64,000 nucleotides of DNA, from positions 62,001 through 126,000 of the forward strand of contig DHKY01000006.1 of assembly GCA_002404995.1 (NCBI GenBank), given 5' to 3'. The translations under genes and the position numbers were made by a program. A model generated the notes under the pieces. It was not told the origin of the DNA. It did no database searches and saw nothing but the letters and a program-made list of their open reading frames with translations. Below, in pieces: positions 47,707-55,850 of this stretch. Positions within the stretch are counted from its first letter, which is position 1, and every line of letters starts with the position of its first letter. Origin of the DNA: Caryophanales bacterium UBA4682. GTDB taxonomy: Bacteria > Bacillota_I > Bacilli_A > RFN20 > CAG-288.

Positions 47707-48696
47707 ATGGAAGGGTGGAAACTCAAGTCTGGATTACTGGACGATTCTTATCTGGAAACACAGAAGATTGCTAGCCTGATCAATGGGTTTCTTTTTTCTG
47801 ACCAATACAAAACTTCGACTTACAAATACGCATTGTTCAAGGTGATCCTCGATAACATCTTTACCTTGAGCGGCTTTTCCCTTTCAATCCGGATCATCGA
47901 ACATGACTTTTCCAGAATCTACTGGAATCTAATCAATGTGGATCATCTTCCGCAAAGGAAAGACGGTGTATCTTCGATTGAACGAGTTGTGTCTGCACTT
48001 ACTAAGAAATATCCAAGGATTGATGGCATTCCATTCGATTCTTTGTCTCCTAGGATACAGAAAGAATACCTAAATAAAGCAAATAAGATTCCTTCCAGGT
48101 ATGTTTTAGGCGCTCTCTATGGTGATTTCGAAGGCAAACTCTATGGCTTTGACAAGAAAGAGGAAAGGATTGTCTTTAATCCCTGTTTTGTCTCCTATCT
48201 TCAAGAAAATAAAGTCATCTATGATAAGCTCACCTTTTATCAATGGATGCTCTTCATCGAAAAAAGACTATCGAAATCAAAGGCCGTCAACGGCATCAGT
48301 ACTAGGTTAGACGAATCGACAAAGAGTGATCGTTCATCCTTGGAGAGATTCAAAAAACTGATTTACCAGGCAGAAGGAGAACATCGGTGCTTCTATTGTG
48401 GAAAGAAACTTGAGAATTCCTGCCATCTGGATCATTTTATCCCCTGGTCTTTTTATAAGCAGGATGTCCTATGGAACTTTGTCTGTTCCTGCCCGAAATG
48501 CAATGAATCGAAGAACAACAGACTGGCACCAAATCCTTTCCTTTATAAATTGGAAGAAAGAAACAGGGAATCTTCCTTTGTTCCGCTTCTTTCCGGCTAT
48601 CGGAAGGAAAACCTGGAAAACAGGTACAAAAAAGCATTATTCAACGGAATCTCGGTCTGGACTCCAAAAAGGATCCTTGACTATATTGGCGGATAA
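47707..48696 (+). CDS. HNH endonuclease-domain protein (329 aa)
   Basis: The C-terminal third holds a zinc-HNH nuclease fold: CFYCGKKL (first Cys pair), HLDHFIPWSFY with the catalytic HxDH-like residues, and CSCPKCNESKNNRLAP (second Cys pair and the closing Asn-Lys). The N-terminal 210 residues are a helical, Lys-rich region of unknown function. Stand-alone HNH proteins of this type occur in phage-defence and mobile regions; that role is inference here. It is a single gene after the MATE terminator, with no methylase beside it. Confidence 0.88.
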   Translation: MEGWKLKSGLLDDSYLETQKIASLINGFLFSDQYKTSTYKYALFKVILDNIFTLSGFSLSIRIIEHDFSRIYWNLINVDHLPQRKDGVSSIERVVSALTKKYPRIDGIPFDSLSPRIQKEYLNKANKIPSRYVLGALYGDFEGKLYGFDKKEERIVFNPCFVSYLQENKVIYDKLTFYQWMLFIEKRLSKSKAVNGISTRLDESTKSDRSSLERFKKLIYQAEGEHRCFYCGKKLENSCHLDHFIPWSFYKQDVLWNFVCSCPKCNESKNNRLAPNPFLYKLEERNRESSFVPLLSGYRKENLENRYKKALFNGISVWTPKRILDYIGG

Positions 48697-49069
48697 AATA
48701 GTTCGATTCCATCCATCTCGTTTAACCACAGATAGAAAATAAAGTACTACTTCTTCGGGGAATCAAACCAAAAAAATCAAAAAAAGCCGAAAGTAGGCAG
48801 TTTTTTAATGTTTTCCAAAACTTTTTATTTTTTGTTTATCCAAACAAGGGGAATTTAGTTTAGCTTTAATGTAATCGCTTACATAGATGTTTTTTTTATT
48901 TCTAGTCGTTTCTAAAATCAGATGAAAAATTGCGTGAAATAATATTAATGGTAATATTACCCAACAGGAATTGGTGTTGAAACGCCAAATATGTTTTAAA
49001 TGTAATTTTCTTACTCAATGTTAATTTGATATGGTTTTACTTATTTTGAAAAAGAAAGGAAAGCCTATT
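48697..49069. other. AT-rich intergenic region with one operator-like site
   Basis: About 370 bases without a gene. Notable content is the cre/LacI-like site at 48870-48883 and runs of T and A; otherwise nothing. Confidence 0.5.
48870..48883. promoter_or_regulatory. Cre-like/LacI-family operator
   Basis: TGTAATCGCTTACA is a perfect TGTAA-N4-TTACA palindrome with the central CG of the catabolite-response (CcpA/MalR) consensus. It lies about 190 bases upstream of a small membrane-protein operon, and imperfect versions lie at 30939 and 30993. Confidence 0.5.
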
Positions 49070-49324
49070 ATGAATGGACTATCGAACATTGTAATTATTG
49101 TGTGTTATGTTCTCGGCATTATTTGTCAAATTGGATTACTCTTTCTAAAGCCCCGATATCTTTCTACAATCCCCTTGATTATCACCTGCTCTATTGCTCT
49201 TGCCTTACGAAGCGATGATATTTTCATCTTGTCATTTATCCAGGCAGGGATCGATGTGATTGGTATTGCAGCCTTTAGGCTTTATGATTCACGTAAATCA
49301 AAGAAAAAAGAGGAGGCTTTATGA
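49070..49324 (+). CDS. Small two- or three-helix membrane protein (84 aa)
   Basis: The start at 49070 has AAAGGA upstream. The protein is almost all hydrophobic, with three likely helices (residues 5-24, 28-45 and 50-68) and a basic end SRKSKKKEEAL. It overlaps the next gene by 4 bases (ATGA). AGG before the last LYD gives Met. Not recognised; such small proteins often pair with the following secreted protein. Confidence 0.75.
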   Translation: MNGLSNIVIIVCYVLGIICQIGLLFLKPRYLSTIPLIITCSIALALRSDDIFILSFIQAGIDVIGIAAFRLYDSRKSKKKEEAL

Positions 49325-49959
49325 TGAAACGTAAGTTAATCAATATTATTGTCGGATCCTGCCTTGGCATTGCAGCTTTATCTACGACGATTGCTTCTGT
49401 CGCACTCTATGCAATAGGAAAAAACAAAGGCGATGTTCTCCATTTTGATTTTGATTCTTACGAAAATCTGAATTGCTATGGCAGATTAGAAAAAGAGTTC
49501 GAAAAGAAAGACTTAACAAGGAAACGAAGGTTCCTAGCTAACACTTGGCTGATTTCATTAGATGAGGATGGTAAAGTAAGTTCTCTGAATGGTGACAGGT
49601 CTTATGTGGATAACAAAGGAAACAAAGACTTTAGGAAAAGGCAACTAACCCAAGGCAACTATCAAATCAACAAGTTAAAAAGAAACGATACAGTGAATGC
49701 TATTGCAGGAGTGAACCTTTTCGATTTCTTTGGTGCTCTCCCTGGATTTAATCTTGAAAAAGCAGATACGATTTCTGTAGACGATGAATGGACTACTTCT
49801 ATCAATTCTGGGTGCTATCTTTACACCAACGGAGTATGGAAAAAGACAGAGACTAGTGTAAGCGGGTACTTTACCCCCATTGATTTAGTTGATTCAGATG
49901 GAATTGGAAAGACGACGAATTATTATATTGAACGGAGTTTTTTATGGATAGAAAAATAA
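49321..49959 (+). CDS. Membrane-anchored uncharacterised protein (212 aa)
   Basis: Starts with two adjacent ATG codons. An N-terminal anchor (INIIVGSCLGIAALSTTIASVALYAIG) is followed by an outside domain rich in Asn, Asp and Thr (LEKEFEKKDLTRKRRFLANTW; GVNLFDFFGALPGF; SINSGCYLYTNGVW). No family recognised. It overlaps the small membrane gene and runs into a decayed third gene, so it was the middle of a three-gene unit. Confidence 0.75.
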   Translation: MMKRKLINIIVGSCLGIAALSTTIASVALYAIGKNKGDVLHFDFDSYENLNCYGRLEKEFEKKDLTRKRRFLANTWLISLDEDGKVSSLNGDRSYVDNKGNKDFRKRQLTQGNYQINKLKRNDTVNAIAGVNLFDFFGALPGFNLEKADTISVDDEWTTSINSGCYLYTNGVWKKTETSVSGYFTPIDLVDSDGIGKTTNYYIERSFLWIEK

Positions 49960-50240
49960 AAAAACTATTTCTTAGTTGTTTAGTTCTTTCGGGAAGGAAC
50001 ATGATTTGATCATCGTCCACTCTTATCCATGCTAGAAATCCAACTATTGCAGAGCTACCAGATGATGGTTGTATCATTTACGATGCAGATGCTATATATC
50101 ATGCAAGCAGAATTGCAGTTGTGGTTAGCAATATCGATTGCGACTCACTAACAGCCTTATACATATGGTTCTATAAAAGCAGGGGATGAATTAAGGCTGG
50201 TGGTTATTTAAAAAGCACTATACAAGGATGCCACAATATC
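49945..50240 (+). pseudogene. Decayed third gene of the small membrane-protein operon
   Basis: An ATG at 49945 gives MDRKIKKLFLSCLVLSG, a lipoprotein- or signal-like start overlapping the previous gene, but a stop comes after 21 codons. Further on, frames without starts read ELPDDGCIIYDADAIYHASRIAVVV and, after a frameshift near 50160, YTYGSIKAGDELRLVVI. These look like pieces of one lost extracellular protein. Confidence 0.6.
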
Positions 50241-50318
50241 GTACTGGATTAAATATCACCATTTCTGAAAACGGAGATATATCACAGCAAATCATCAACG
50301 GGTAACATCAGATGATCT

Positions 50319-50362
50319 TATAGGGCCTTTTCTATACCTACTAAGTAGAGAAGACCCTTTTT
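50319..50362 (+). terminator. Imperfect terminator
   Basis: AGGGCCTTTTCT pairs imperfectly with AGAGAAGACCCT, followed by TTTTT (about 50357-50361). It separates the decayed operon from rpmG. Confidence 0.55.
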
Positions 50363-50410
50363 CACATCTTGAAACCTTGTTTTCCTCTTTTCTTTCTTCT
50401 ATTTATCATC

Positions 50411-50446
50411 TATAATATTGTCAGCCCTACAAAAGGGCTTTTTATT
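50411..50446 (+). promoter_or_regulatory. rpmG -10 box followed by an attenuator-like hairpin
   Basis: TATAAT (50411-50416, weak -35) is followed within a few bases by AGCCC (50423-50427) and GGGCT (50435-50439) with TTTTATTT. This hairpin with a U tract lies between promoter and rpmG, so part of the transcripts could stop there. Confidence 0.5.
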
Positions 50447-50468
50447 TGGATTAAGGAGGGTAGAAACC

Positions 50469-50615
50469 ATGCGTGAACACATCGTGCTCGTCTGTTCGGA
50501 ATGCCAGGCAAGAAACTATGAAACAACCAAGAAAAAAGGGGATTCCAAACGCAGGGAAGCAAGAAAGTTCTGTCCACGCTGTGGAAAATATACCATCCAC
50601 AAGGAAGGAAAATAG
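50469..50615 (+). CDS. rpmG: Ribosomal protein bL33
   Basis: Start at 50469 after AAGGAGGG. The 48-residue protein has the L33 pattern EHIVLVCSECQARNYETTKKK and a second pair FCPRCGKYTIHKE, i.e. the zinc-binding C+ form (two CxxC). It lies 2 bases before secE, the usual Firmicutes order. Confidence 0.95.
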   Translation: MREHIVLVCSECQARNYETTKKKGDSKRREARKFCPRCGKYTIHKEGK

Positions 50616-50617
50616 GA

Positions 50618-50881
50618 ATGAATAAAAGGAAACGTTATTTCCGGGGAGTCGGCGAGGAAGCAAGACGTGTCCGCTGGCCGAACGCCAAACAGCTCTGGAA
50701 GTCGGTGGTCGTTGTTCTTGTTATTGCTATTATCACTGCAGGCAGGATTGCGCTCTTTGATTGGGCTGCAATGCAGATCATGAAAGCTTTCGCTGGAATT
50801 TATCCGAAGGATTCTTCAAGTGCATCTACATCCGGTGAAGTAGCCAGGTTAGCAAGGAAAATCAAAGGAGGATTATTCTAA
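50618..50881 (+). CDS. secE: Preprotein translocase subunit SecE
   Basis: Short single-span SecE (87 aa) that clamps SecY. It shows the amphipathic helix with EEARRVRWPNAKQLWKSV followed by a membrane helix VVVLVIAIITAGRIALFDWAAMQIM. Its last base is the first base of nusG, so the two are coupled. Confidence 0.95.
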   Translation: MNKRKRYFRGVGEEARRVRWPNAKQLWKSVVVVLVIAIITAGRIALFDWAAMQIMKAFAGIYPKDSSSASTSGEVARLARKIKGGLF

Positions 50882-51624
50882 TGGAAGACGAAGAAAAGAA
50901 ATTATCTGAGGAAGCCTTAAAGGCGGAACCGGTTGTCCATCAGCATGTTTATAACCCTGATGACGAAGATGATGACGAAGAAGAACAGGAAGCGAACGAA
51001 GCACAGGCTGCTGAACTCCCTCAGAAAGCTTGGTATGTCATCAACACCTTCTCCCAGCGTGAGCATCAGGTCAAGGATTCCTTAGAAAAGCGTGCCAAAT
51101 CCTTCAACATGGAAGATAAAATCTTCCGTGTCATCTGCGCTGATTATCAGGAACCGGTCTTGGATGAGAACGGAAAGCAGAAGAGGTCTAAGAACAAGGT
51201 TACCGGTAAGAGGGAACCGAAGTTCAAGACAAAGAACTACTATCCAGGATATATCTTCGTTGAAAGGATCAGGACCGATGAGACCTGGTTCGTTGTCCGT
51301 AACACTCCAGGCGTCTCTGGTATTACCGGTTCTTCCGGTAAAGGTGCAAAGCCGTTTCCGATTCCGCGTGAGGAGATCGAGCCGGTCTTAAAGCGCAGGC
51401 ATATCGAGGATCCCGAAAGGTATTCCGAATACAAAGTCGGAGACTGGGTCAAGATTCTCAATGGCACTTTCCAGGATTCCGAGGGCGAAATTGTCGATAT
51501 CGATACGACAAAGGGCGAAGTCCGTATTCAGATTACGCTCTTCGGACGTGCAACGTTCGTTCCGGCCAGCTTCTCGGATATCGAGAAAGCAGACGAAGAC
51601 GATACGAGGGACTACAGCCTTTAG
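50881..51624 (+). CDS. nusG: Transcription termination/antitermination factor NusG
   Basis: NusG links RNA polymerase to Rho or the ribosome. The core NGN domain starts KAWYVINTFSQREHQVKDSLEKR and reads GYIFVE-AGG-I-AGG-TDETWFVVRNTPGVSGITGS; both AGG (51265-51267, 51271-51273) match the family's conserved VEMxMTD. The KOW domain is GDWVKILNGTFQDSEGEIVDID. A very acidic N-terminal extension of about 45 residues is unusual. Downstream, rplK and rplA, normally next, are missing. Confidence 0.96.
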   Translation: MEDEEKKLSEEALKAEPVVHQHVYNPDDEDDDEEEQEANEAQAAELPQKAWYVINTFSQREHQVKDSLEKRAKSFNMEDKIFRVICADYQEPVLDENGKQKRSKNKVTGKREPKFKTKNYYPGYIFVERIRTDETWFVVRNTPGVSGITGSSGKGAKPFPIPREEIEPVLKRRHIEDPERYSEYKVGDWVKILNGTFQDSEGEIVDIDTTKGEVRIQITLFGRATFVPASFSDIEKADEDDTRDYSL

Positions 51625-51646
51625 TTTTCTATAAGGATTACAGACC

Positions 51647-52528
51647 ATGTCGGACATCTTAGTCATCGGAGGAAGCAACATCGATTTCTCTTCCCGTTCG
51701 GATAAGCCCCTGATCAGGGGCGACTCCAACATCGGAAAGAGGACGATTTCCTTCGGTGGTGTCGGTCGAAACGTCTGTGAAAACCTTGCCCATCTTCACG
51801 ATTCCGTTTCCTTTATCACGGCAATCGGGAAAGACAGCAGGGGCCAAGAAAGGAAAAAGAGCCTGGAACAGATGGGTATTAAGACCTATGTTCCGGATCT
51901 CGATTACCCTTCTGGCAGTTATAATGTCATCCTAGACAGCAACGGAAACAGGTTCGTTGCTATCTGCGAGACGTCCTTCCTTGACCACTTGCGTGGAGAA
52001 GACAGGAAGCCATTCGATTCCTTGATTCAAGGACACGAGTATATCGTACTGGAAGCCAATAGGAACCAGAACGTCATCGACTATCTCTTTGACAACTATC
52101 CGGATAAGAAATTCTTAGTCGAAACCGTCTCGGCCAATAAAGTATCTCGATTTGTTCCGCATCTCTCCCAGATTTATCTCTTCAAAAGCAACGTCCTTGA
52201 ATCCAAGTACGCACTCAACGAAGAAAAGGATCCCATCGGATTAGCAAAGGATCTCCTCGAAAGAGGAGTCAAAAACGTTGTCATCTCCAATGGCCCAAGA
52301 CCCATTACCTTCGGAAACAAGGATTCCATCGAACAGAGGAAAGTCGTTCCTAGGAAGGACATTGCTTCCGAGAACGGAGCAGGAGATGCACTCTTCTCCG
52401 GAATTCTTCATTCTCTCCATCAAGGAAAGAGCCTGAAAGAAGCCGTTGCCTTCGGAAGTTTAGTCTCTGAAAGGACGTTGAACTATCCAGGCGCCTGCAA
52501 TCCGGAAATCGGAAAATTAGTAAAATGA
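51647..52528 (+). CDS. PfkB-family carbohydrate kinase, likely pseudouridine kinase
   Basis: PfkB kinases phosphorylate sugars or nucleosides. Motif 1 is GGVGRNVCENLAHL near residue 38, and motif 2 DTFG-like is SENGAGDALFSGILH with the catalytic Asp. A DILVIGGSNIDF start and SGSYNVILDSNGN segment fit PsuK-like kinases more than fructokinases, but this is a guess. It starts 22 bases after nusG, so it is probably read from the same promoter. A strong convergent terminator follows. Confidence 0.88.
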   Translation: MSDILVIGGSNIDFSSRSDKPLIRGDSNIGKRTISFGGVGRNVCENLAHLHDSVSFITAIGKDSRGQERKKSLEQMGIKTYVPDLDYPSGSYNVILDSNGNRFVAICETSFLDHLRGEDRKPFDSLIQGHEYIVLEANRNQNVIDYLFDNYPDKKFLVETVSANKVSRFVPHLSQIYLFKSNVLESKYALNEEKDPIGLAKDLLERGVKNVVISNGPRPITFGNKDSIEQRKVVPRKDIASENGAGDALFSGILHSLHQGKSLKEAVAFGSLVSERTLNYPGACNPEIGKLVK

Positions 52529-52566
52529 AAACTTCCTTAGGGGCACCCCTAAGGAAGTTTTTTATT
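52528..52566. terminator. Strong bidirectional terminator between convergent kinase genes
   Basis: AAACTTCCTTAGGGG pairs perfectly with CCCCTAAGGAAGTTT around a CA loop, with T tracts in both directions. Confidence 0.93.
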
Positions 52567-53407
52567 CCTTGTTTTTCCGTTTGTAGAAGGCAATCCGATT
52601 ATGGAGATAAGAAAGTTCCTTTTCAAACTCAAGTCCATAGAGAAGCGGATCAATATGGTCTTTCAGGGAATCGAGCCTGGCACGATGGGTAAAGTCATGA
52701 CTGACTTTCACTGCTTCCTTCCTACTAAGTCCGTTCAGCAGACATCCGCAGAGACTAGATGCAAAGGTATCGCCTCCGCCATGGAACATCGCATCGACCG
52801 CTGTCGTGAAATAGGAACCCTGCTGCTTGCCTTTGATCCATAAGGCACCGACTTTTTCCTTGCTTCGGATACCAGTCAAGACGGCATCCTTTTGGTTCAA
52901 TTGTACGATCCCAAGAAGAAGCTCTCTTAATTCTTCCTGTGAAAAGCCTTCATGATATTCCTTGCCAGTAAGAAAGCAGGCCTCGGTCAGATTTGGAAGA
53001 AGAAGGTCTGCTTGCATAGCAAGTTCTCTCCTTGCTAGAACATGATCTTGCTGAAATCCAGAATAAAGTTTTCCTTTTTCACCGAAAGCAGGATCTACGA
53101 CAATCAAAGTATCCTCTTCCTTTAGTTCTCGGATGATTTTCAAAACAATCGGGACCTGTCCGTTTCCAAGATATCCCGTATAGATCCTATCGAAATGATG
53201 ATTATAGTTCTTCCAGTTCTCGACGCTCTTGAACCTTTCCGATGAGAGATCGTGATAAGTGAAAGAGGAGAAGGCAGTATGATTGGATAAAACCGCAGTC
53301 GGAAGACCGATGGTCTCGACCTCACAAGCAGATAGAATCGGCAGAGCTACAGTCAGAGAGCACCGTCCCCTGGCACTATAATCCTGAATGGTCAGTATTC
53401 GCTTCAT
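52562..53407 (-). CDS. pdxK: Pyridoxal/pyridoxine kinase
   Basis: Makes pyridoxal phosphate from B6 vitamers. It begins RILTIQDYSARGRCSLTVALPILSA, the N-terminus of the PdxK/PdxY group. Further motifs are VVDPAFGEKGKLYSGF, LLLPNLTEACFLTG, and the C-terminal FHGGGDTFASSLCG with the anion hole and catalytic Asp. Length (281 aa) is usual. It overlaps the start of a small helix-turn-helix gene by 32 bases; both are minus strand. Confidence 0.92.
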   Translation of the reverse strand: MKRILTIQDYSARGRCSLTVALPILSACEVETIGLPTAVLSNHTAFSSFTYHDLSSERFKSVENWKNYNHHFDRIYTGYLGNGQVPIVLKIIRELKEEDTLIVVDPAFGEKGKLYSGFQQDHVLARRELAMQADLLLPNLTEACFLTGKEYHEGFSQEELRELLLGIVQLNQKDAVLTGIRSKEKVGALWIKGKQQGSYFTTAVDAMFHGGGDTFASSLCGCLLNGLSRKEAVKVSHDFTHRARLDSLKDHIDPLLYGLEFEKELSYLHNRIAFYKRKNKE

Positions 53408-53615
53408 TTTTTCCTTCTTCTATAGAATTCAGAATCGTATTCAATGGAATTGCAAACCTCGCAGAAAAATCCTTTGATTGTTTTTCATCTGGGAAAGATG
53501 TTCCTTTCAACCAGTCTTCAACCACTTCATCTGGCAGTTCCATGTGGTCAGCAATAAAGCAGCAGGATACCGAATACGTTTTCCTAACTGCCTTAAGGAT
53601 TTCCTTAAAAACCAT
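53376..53615 (-). CDS. Small XRE-like helix-turn-helix protein (79 aa)
   Basis: The protein has a Cro/XRE-type pattern: IADHMELPDEVVEDWLKGTSFPDEKQ followed by FAIPLNTILNS, lining up with the usual L-x2-VS-x3-V-x2-W-x2-G-x2-x-P repressor core. It overlaps the kinase gene, and its end lies inside that gene. Probably a regulator of its own operon; target unknown. Confidence 0.65.
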   Translation of the reverse strand: MVFKEILKAVRKTYSVSCCFIADHMELPDEVVEDWLKGTSFPDEKQSKDFSARFAIPLNTILNSIEEGKNEANTDHSGL

Positions 53616-53620
53616 ATTTT

Positions 53621-54541
53621 TTATTTTTTCCGGTTCTTCCGGTCTTTTTTATCTGATTTATTTTCGTCCTTTGGTTCAAAAGAGGCTGTTGAGGAAGAAT
53701 CGTCATTTCCCTTATCGTCTTCATGGTCTCCCTTTTCCTCGTTGTCTTCTTTCGTATCTTCAATCATCTTTTTTTCTTTTTCCTCTAATGGCTTGTAGCC
53801 TGCTTTGTTTGTGCTCTTGCGACCGCTCTTCTTCAAATCAGAGAGATTAATAACGCGGACGTCTTTATTCCTGACTTCTGTAGACCTGTTTTCCTGAACT
53901 GGTTGAGTGAAGGATTCCTCTTTCCTGATTTTCTTTGTATTGTGAACACGGACAAGAAGCATAATTCCAGAAACGATGCCGAAAAGAAAGACAAGAACGC
54001 CTAAGATCATAAGAACAAAACGGAACAGATCCGGATTTTTCTTAATGTAAAAGATAAGATAAGTCGTAGTTCCGCCAATCAGACCAGCTGCTCCAATAAA
54101 ATCCCAGACACCATGGCTGATGCTTTTCTTCGTTCCTTTCCCAATAATATGATCGACTCCTGTCACAATCCTCATTGCAGAGAGTGCATAGAAGAAAGTA
54201 ATCAGGAAAATCGGGAACCTGACCGTAATAATTTCTGTTTTGCAGAAAAGGACCAAGCTAAAGGAAATACTCCTAAGTCCGAATAGAACATCGCTATTGG
54301 TAACATTACGATTCAACAGATATCCGGATAAGATATTCCTGATTCCATAGACTGCAAATACAATACCAATGGAATAGGAAAGAACGTCTTCCTTAATGCC
54401 TCCGTCTTTACTCCTCCTTCCAAGGACAAAGAAAATGACTCCCAAGACCCTGAGGATAATAGACTGACATAATTTAATCCATTTATATACGGCAGCAGAC
54501 TCTTTATCGATGGTTATTTTTGCTGTTTCTTTCTCTTCCAT
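53621..54541 (-). CDS. DUF308/HdeD-like membrane protein with basic-acidic tail (306 aa)
   Basis: The N-terminal 200 residues contain six likely helices in pairs (for example SIILRVLGVIFFVLG, IGIVFAVYGIRNIL, VLMILGVLVFLFGIVSGIMLLV), the layout of HdeD/DUF308 proteins. The C-terminal 100 residues are charged (KKMIEDTKEDNEEKGD and similar) and likely cytoplasmic. Role unknown. It starts near the divergent 154-gene promoter side and ends 5 bases before the helix-turn-helix gene. Confidence 0.8.
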   Translation of the reverse strand: MEEKETAKITIDKESAAVYKWIKLCQSIILRVLGVIFFVLGRRSKDGGIKEDVLSYSIGIVFAVYGIRNILSGYLLNRNVTNSDVLFGLRSISFSLVLFCKTEIITVRFPIFLITFFYALSAMRIVTGVDHIIGKGTKKSISHGVWDFIGAAGLIGGTTTYLIFYIKKNPDLFRFVLMILGVLVFLFGIVSGIMLLVRVHNTKKIRKEESFTQPVQENRSTEVRNKDVRVINLSDLKKSGRKSTNKAGYKPLEEKEKKMIEDTKEDNEEKGDHEDDKGNDDSSSTASFEPKDENKSDKKDRKNRKK

Positions 54542-54605
54542 TTTATATAACCCCCTAAAACCAAACTATAGATTATTATAGAATAAATTGAGGCATAGAA
54601 AGAAG

Positions 54606-55055
54606 ATGAAAACCCGGATTTCAAAAGTATATGAAGCTTATACTGCATTAGCTGATAACAGAATAGAGAAAATCAACGATTCTCTCTATCTTGTCACTTC
54701 TTCTGACAACACCAAGAAGTACACTATAAAGAGAGAAGAAAACCTTTTCTCAAGCAATGACAACGCAACCCTCTGGCAGCATTATGCTGGCTATCCTATC
54801 CTAGCGGTCAGGAGGTACGAAAACAGGATTCCATACTCAAAAGATATCCTTCCATTAAGGAAGAATATCTGTTGGAAAAAGGAAAACACAAAATTCAAGA
54901 ACGACTATGACAAAGCAATTGAGGACGTCCTTTCAGATTATACTCTTGTAGACAAGGAAAGAATCAAAATAGCGGTAGAGGAAACCATAAAAGGTGTCAA
55001 AACAAAAGAATACGTTGTCAAAGGAAATAGAGCAAAATTGATTACAAGGAAATAG
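54606..55055 (+). CDS. Uncharacterised small protein (149 aa)
   Basis: The ATG at 54606 is preferred over an upstream TTG (54588). The protein is soluble, basic and rich in Lys, Asn and Tyr, with a Trp-containing YPILAV-R-YENRIPY segment in the middle and a C-terminal VEETIKGVKTKEYVVKG. No family recognised and no ribosome binding site of strength, so expression is uncertain. Confidence 0.55.
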   Translation: MKTRISKVYEAYTALADNRIEKINDSLYLVTSSDNTKKYTIKREENLFSSNDNATLWQHYAGYPILAVRRYENRIPYSKDILPLRKNICWKKENTKFKNDYDKAIEDVLSDYTLVDKERIKIAVEETIKGVKTKEYVVKGNRAKLITRK

Positions 55056-55253
55056 GCTTTATAAGATTTCCCAACTCTATTCTATATTCAAGGCTTGTAT
55101 CTTCCATCCGTCCAACATCAAAATCAGAAAAAGTCCGAAGAAGAAAGTCTGTTTGATAATAAAAGAAAGCAAACAGGAAAAAAGGTCGAAGAATAGTGCT
55201 GTTTCTTCGCAAATATAAGGATAATTTATAAATATAAATACTATTGTAAATTA
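55056..55253. other. AT-rich stretch upstream of rpmH without an origin signature
   Basis: No DnaA-box cluster (TTATCCACA) and no gene are seen. The rpmH promoter follows. Confidence 0.5.
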
Positions 55254-55282
55254 TTGTTTTTAACCCCTTAGATGCTTATAAT
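55254..55282 (+). promoter_or_regulatory. Sigma-A promoter of rpmH
   Basis: TTGTTT (55254-55259), 17 bases, TATAAT (55277-55282), 54 bases before the rpmH start. Confidence 0.75.
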
Positions 55283-55336
55283 ATGTTGCATGTGTCTTTG
55301 CACACATCTATTTCATGGGAGGAAGAAAATACCATT

Positions 55337-55474
55337 ATGAAACGTACTTATCAGCCAAGCAAAATCAAACGCGCCCACACCTGCGGATTCCGTGCTCGCA
55401 GGGCAACCAAGGGAGGACGTAAAGTCTTAGCCCGTCGTCGTCAGAAAGGCCGCGTTCGTTTAACTCAGGCCTAA
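55337..55474 (+). CDS. rpmH: Ribosomal protein bL34
   Basis: The 45-residue protein reads MKRTYQPSKIKRAHTCGFRAR, then AGG (55400-55402), ATKGGRKVLARRRQKGRVRL. L34 has Met after GFRAR in nearly all bacteria, so this codon is the clearest sign of AGG=Met. Every true Arg is CGT or CGC. It starts the rpmH-rnpA-yidC-jag order. Confidence 0.97.
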   Translation: MKRTYQPSKIKRAHTCGFRARRATKGGRKVLARRRQKGRVRLTQA

Positions 55475-55499
55475 ACCTTAGGCCATTTTTCGGCGAGAG

Positions 55500-55850
55500 A
55501 TGAAAAAAGCCAACCGTTTAACGAAAGCGAGTGACTTCAAAGCCGTTCTCGATCAGAGACATTGCGCCGGAAAAAACAAGTCAATGTCGGTCTACTATGC
55601 TGCCAACTCAGTCGGATACGCCCGCATAGGACTATCGGTCTCCGTGAAGATGGGGAACGCGGTTACTCGCGTCCGTGTCCGAAGACAGCTTCGAGCTCAG
55701 ATTAATCTGTCCGACATCCTGGAAAAACCATTCGATATCGTCATCATTGCCCGCCCAGGTTACCTTAGGAATTCATTCGACGAGAATACAAATATCCTCC
55801 GGTCATGTCTTGGAAATCTGTCCTCGAAAACCACAGAGGAGCAAAAATGA
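55500..55850 (+). CDS. rnpA: Ribonuclease P protein component
   Basis: RnpA binds the RNA of RNase P, which matures tRNA 5' ends. Start KKANRLTKASDFKAVL; core motif GNAVTRVRVRRQLRAQI with Arg all CGT/CGC/CGA. Length (116 aa) is normal. Its TGA overlaps the yidC ATG by 3 bases, and AGAGGAG within its end serves yidC. Confidence 0.95.
   Translation: MKKANRLTKASDFKAVLDQRHCAGKNKSMSVYYAANSVGYARIGLSVSVKMGNAVTRVRVRRQLRAQINLSDILEKPFDIVIIARPGYLRNSFDENTNILRSCLGNLSSKTTEEQK

Noticed and set aside
48690..48720. tRNA gene suggested by GTTCGATTCC
   Set aside because: No acceptor stem or anticodon arm can be built around it.
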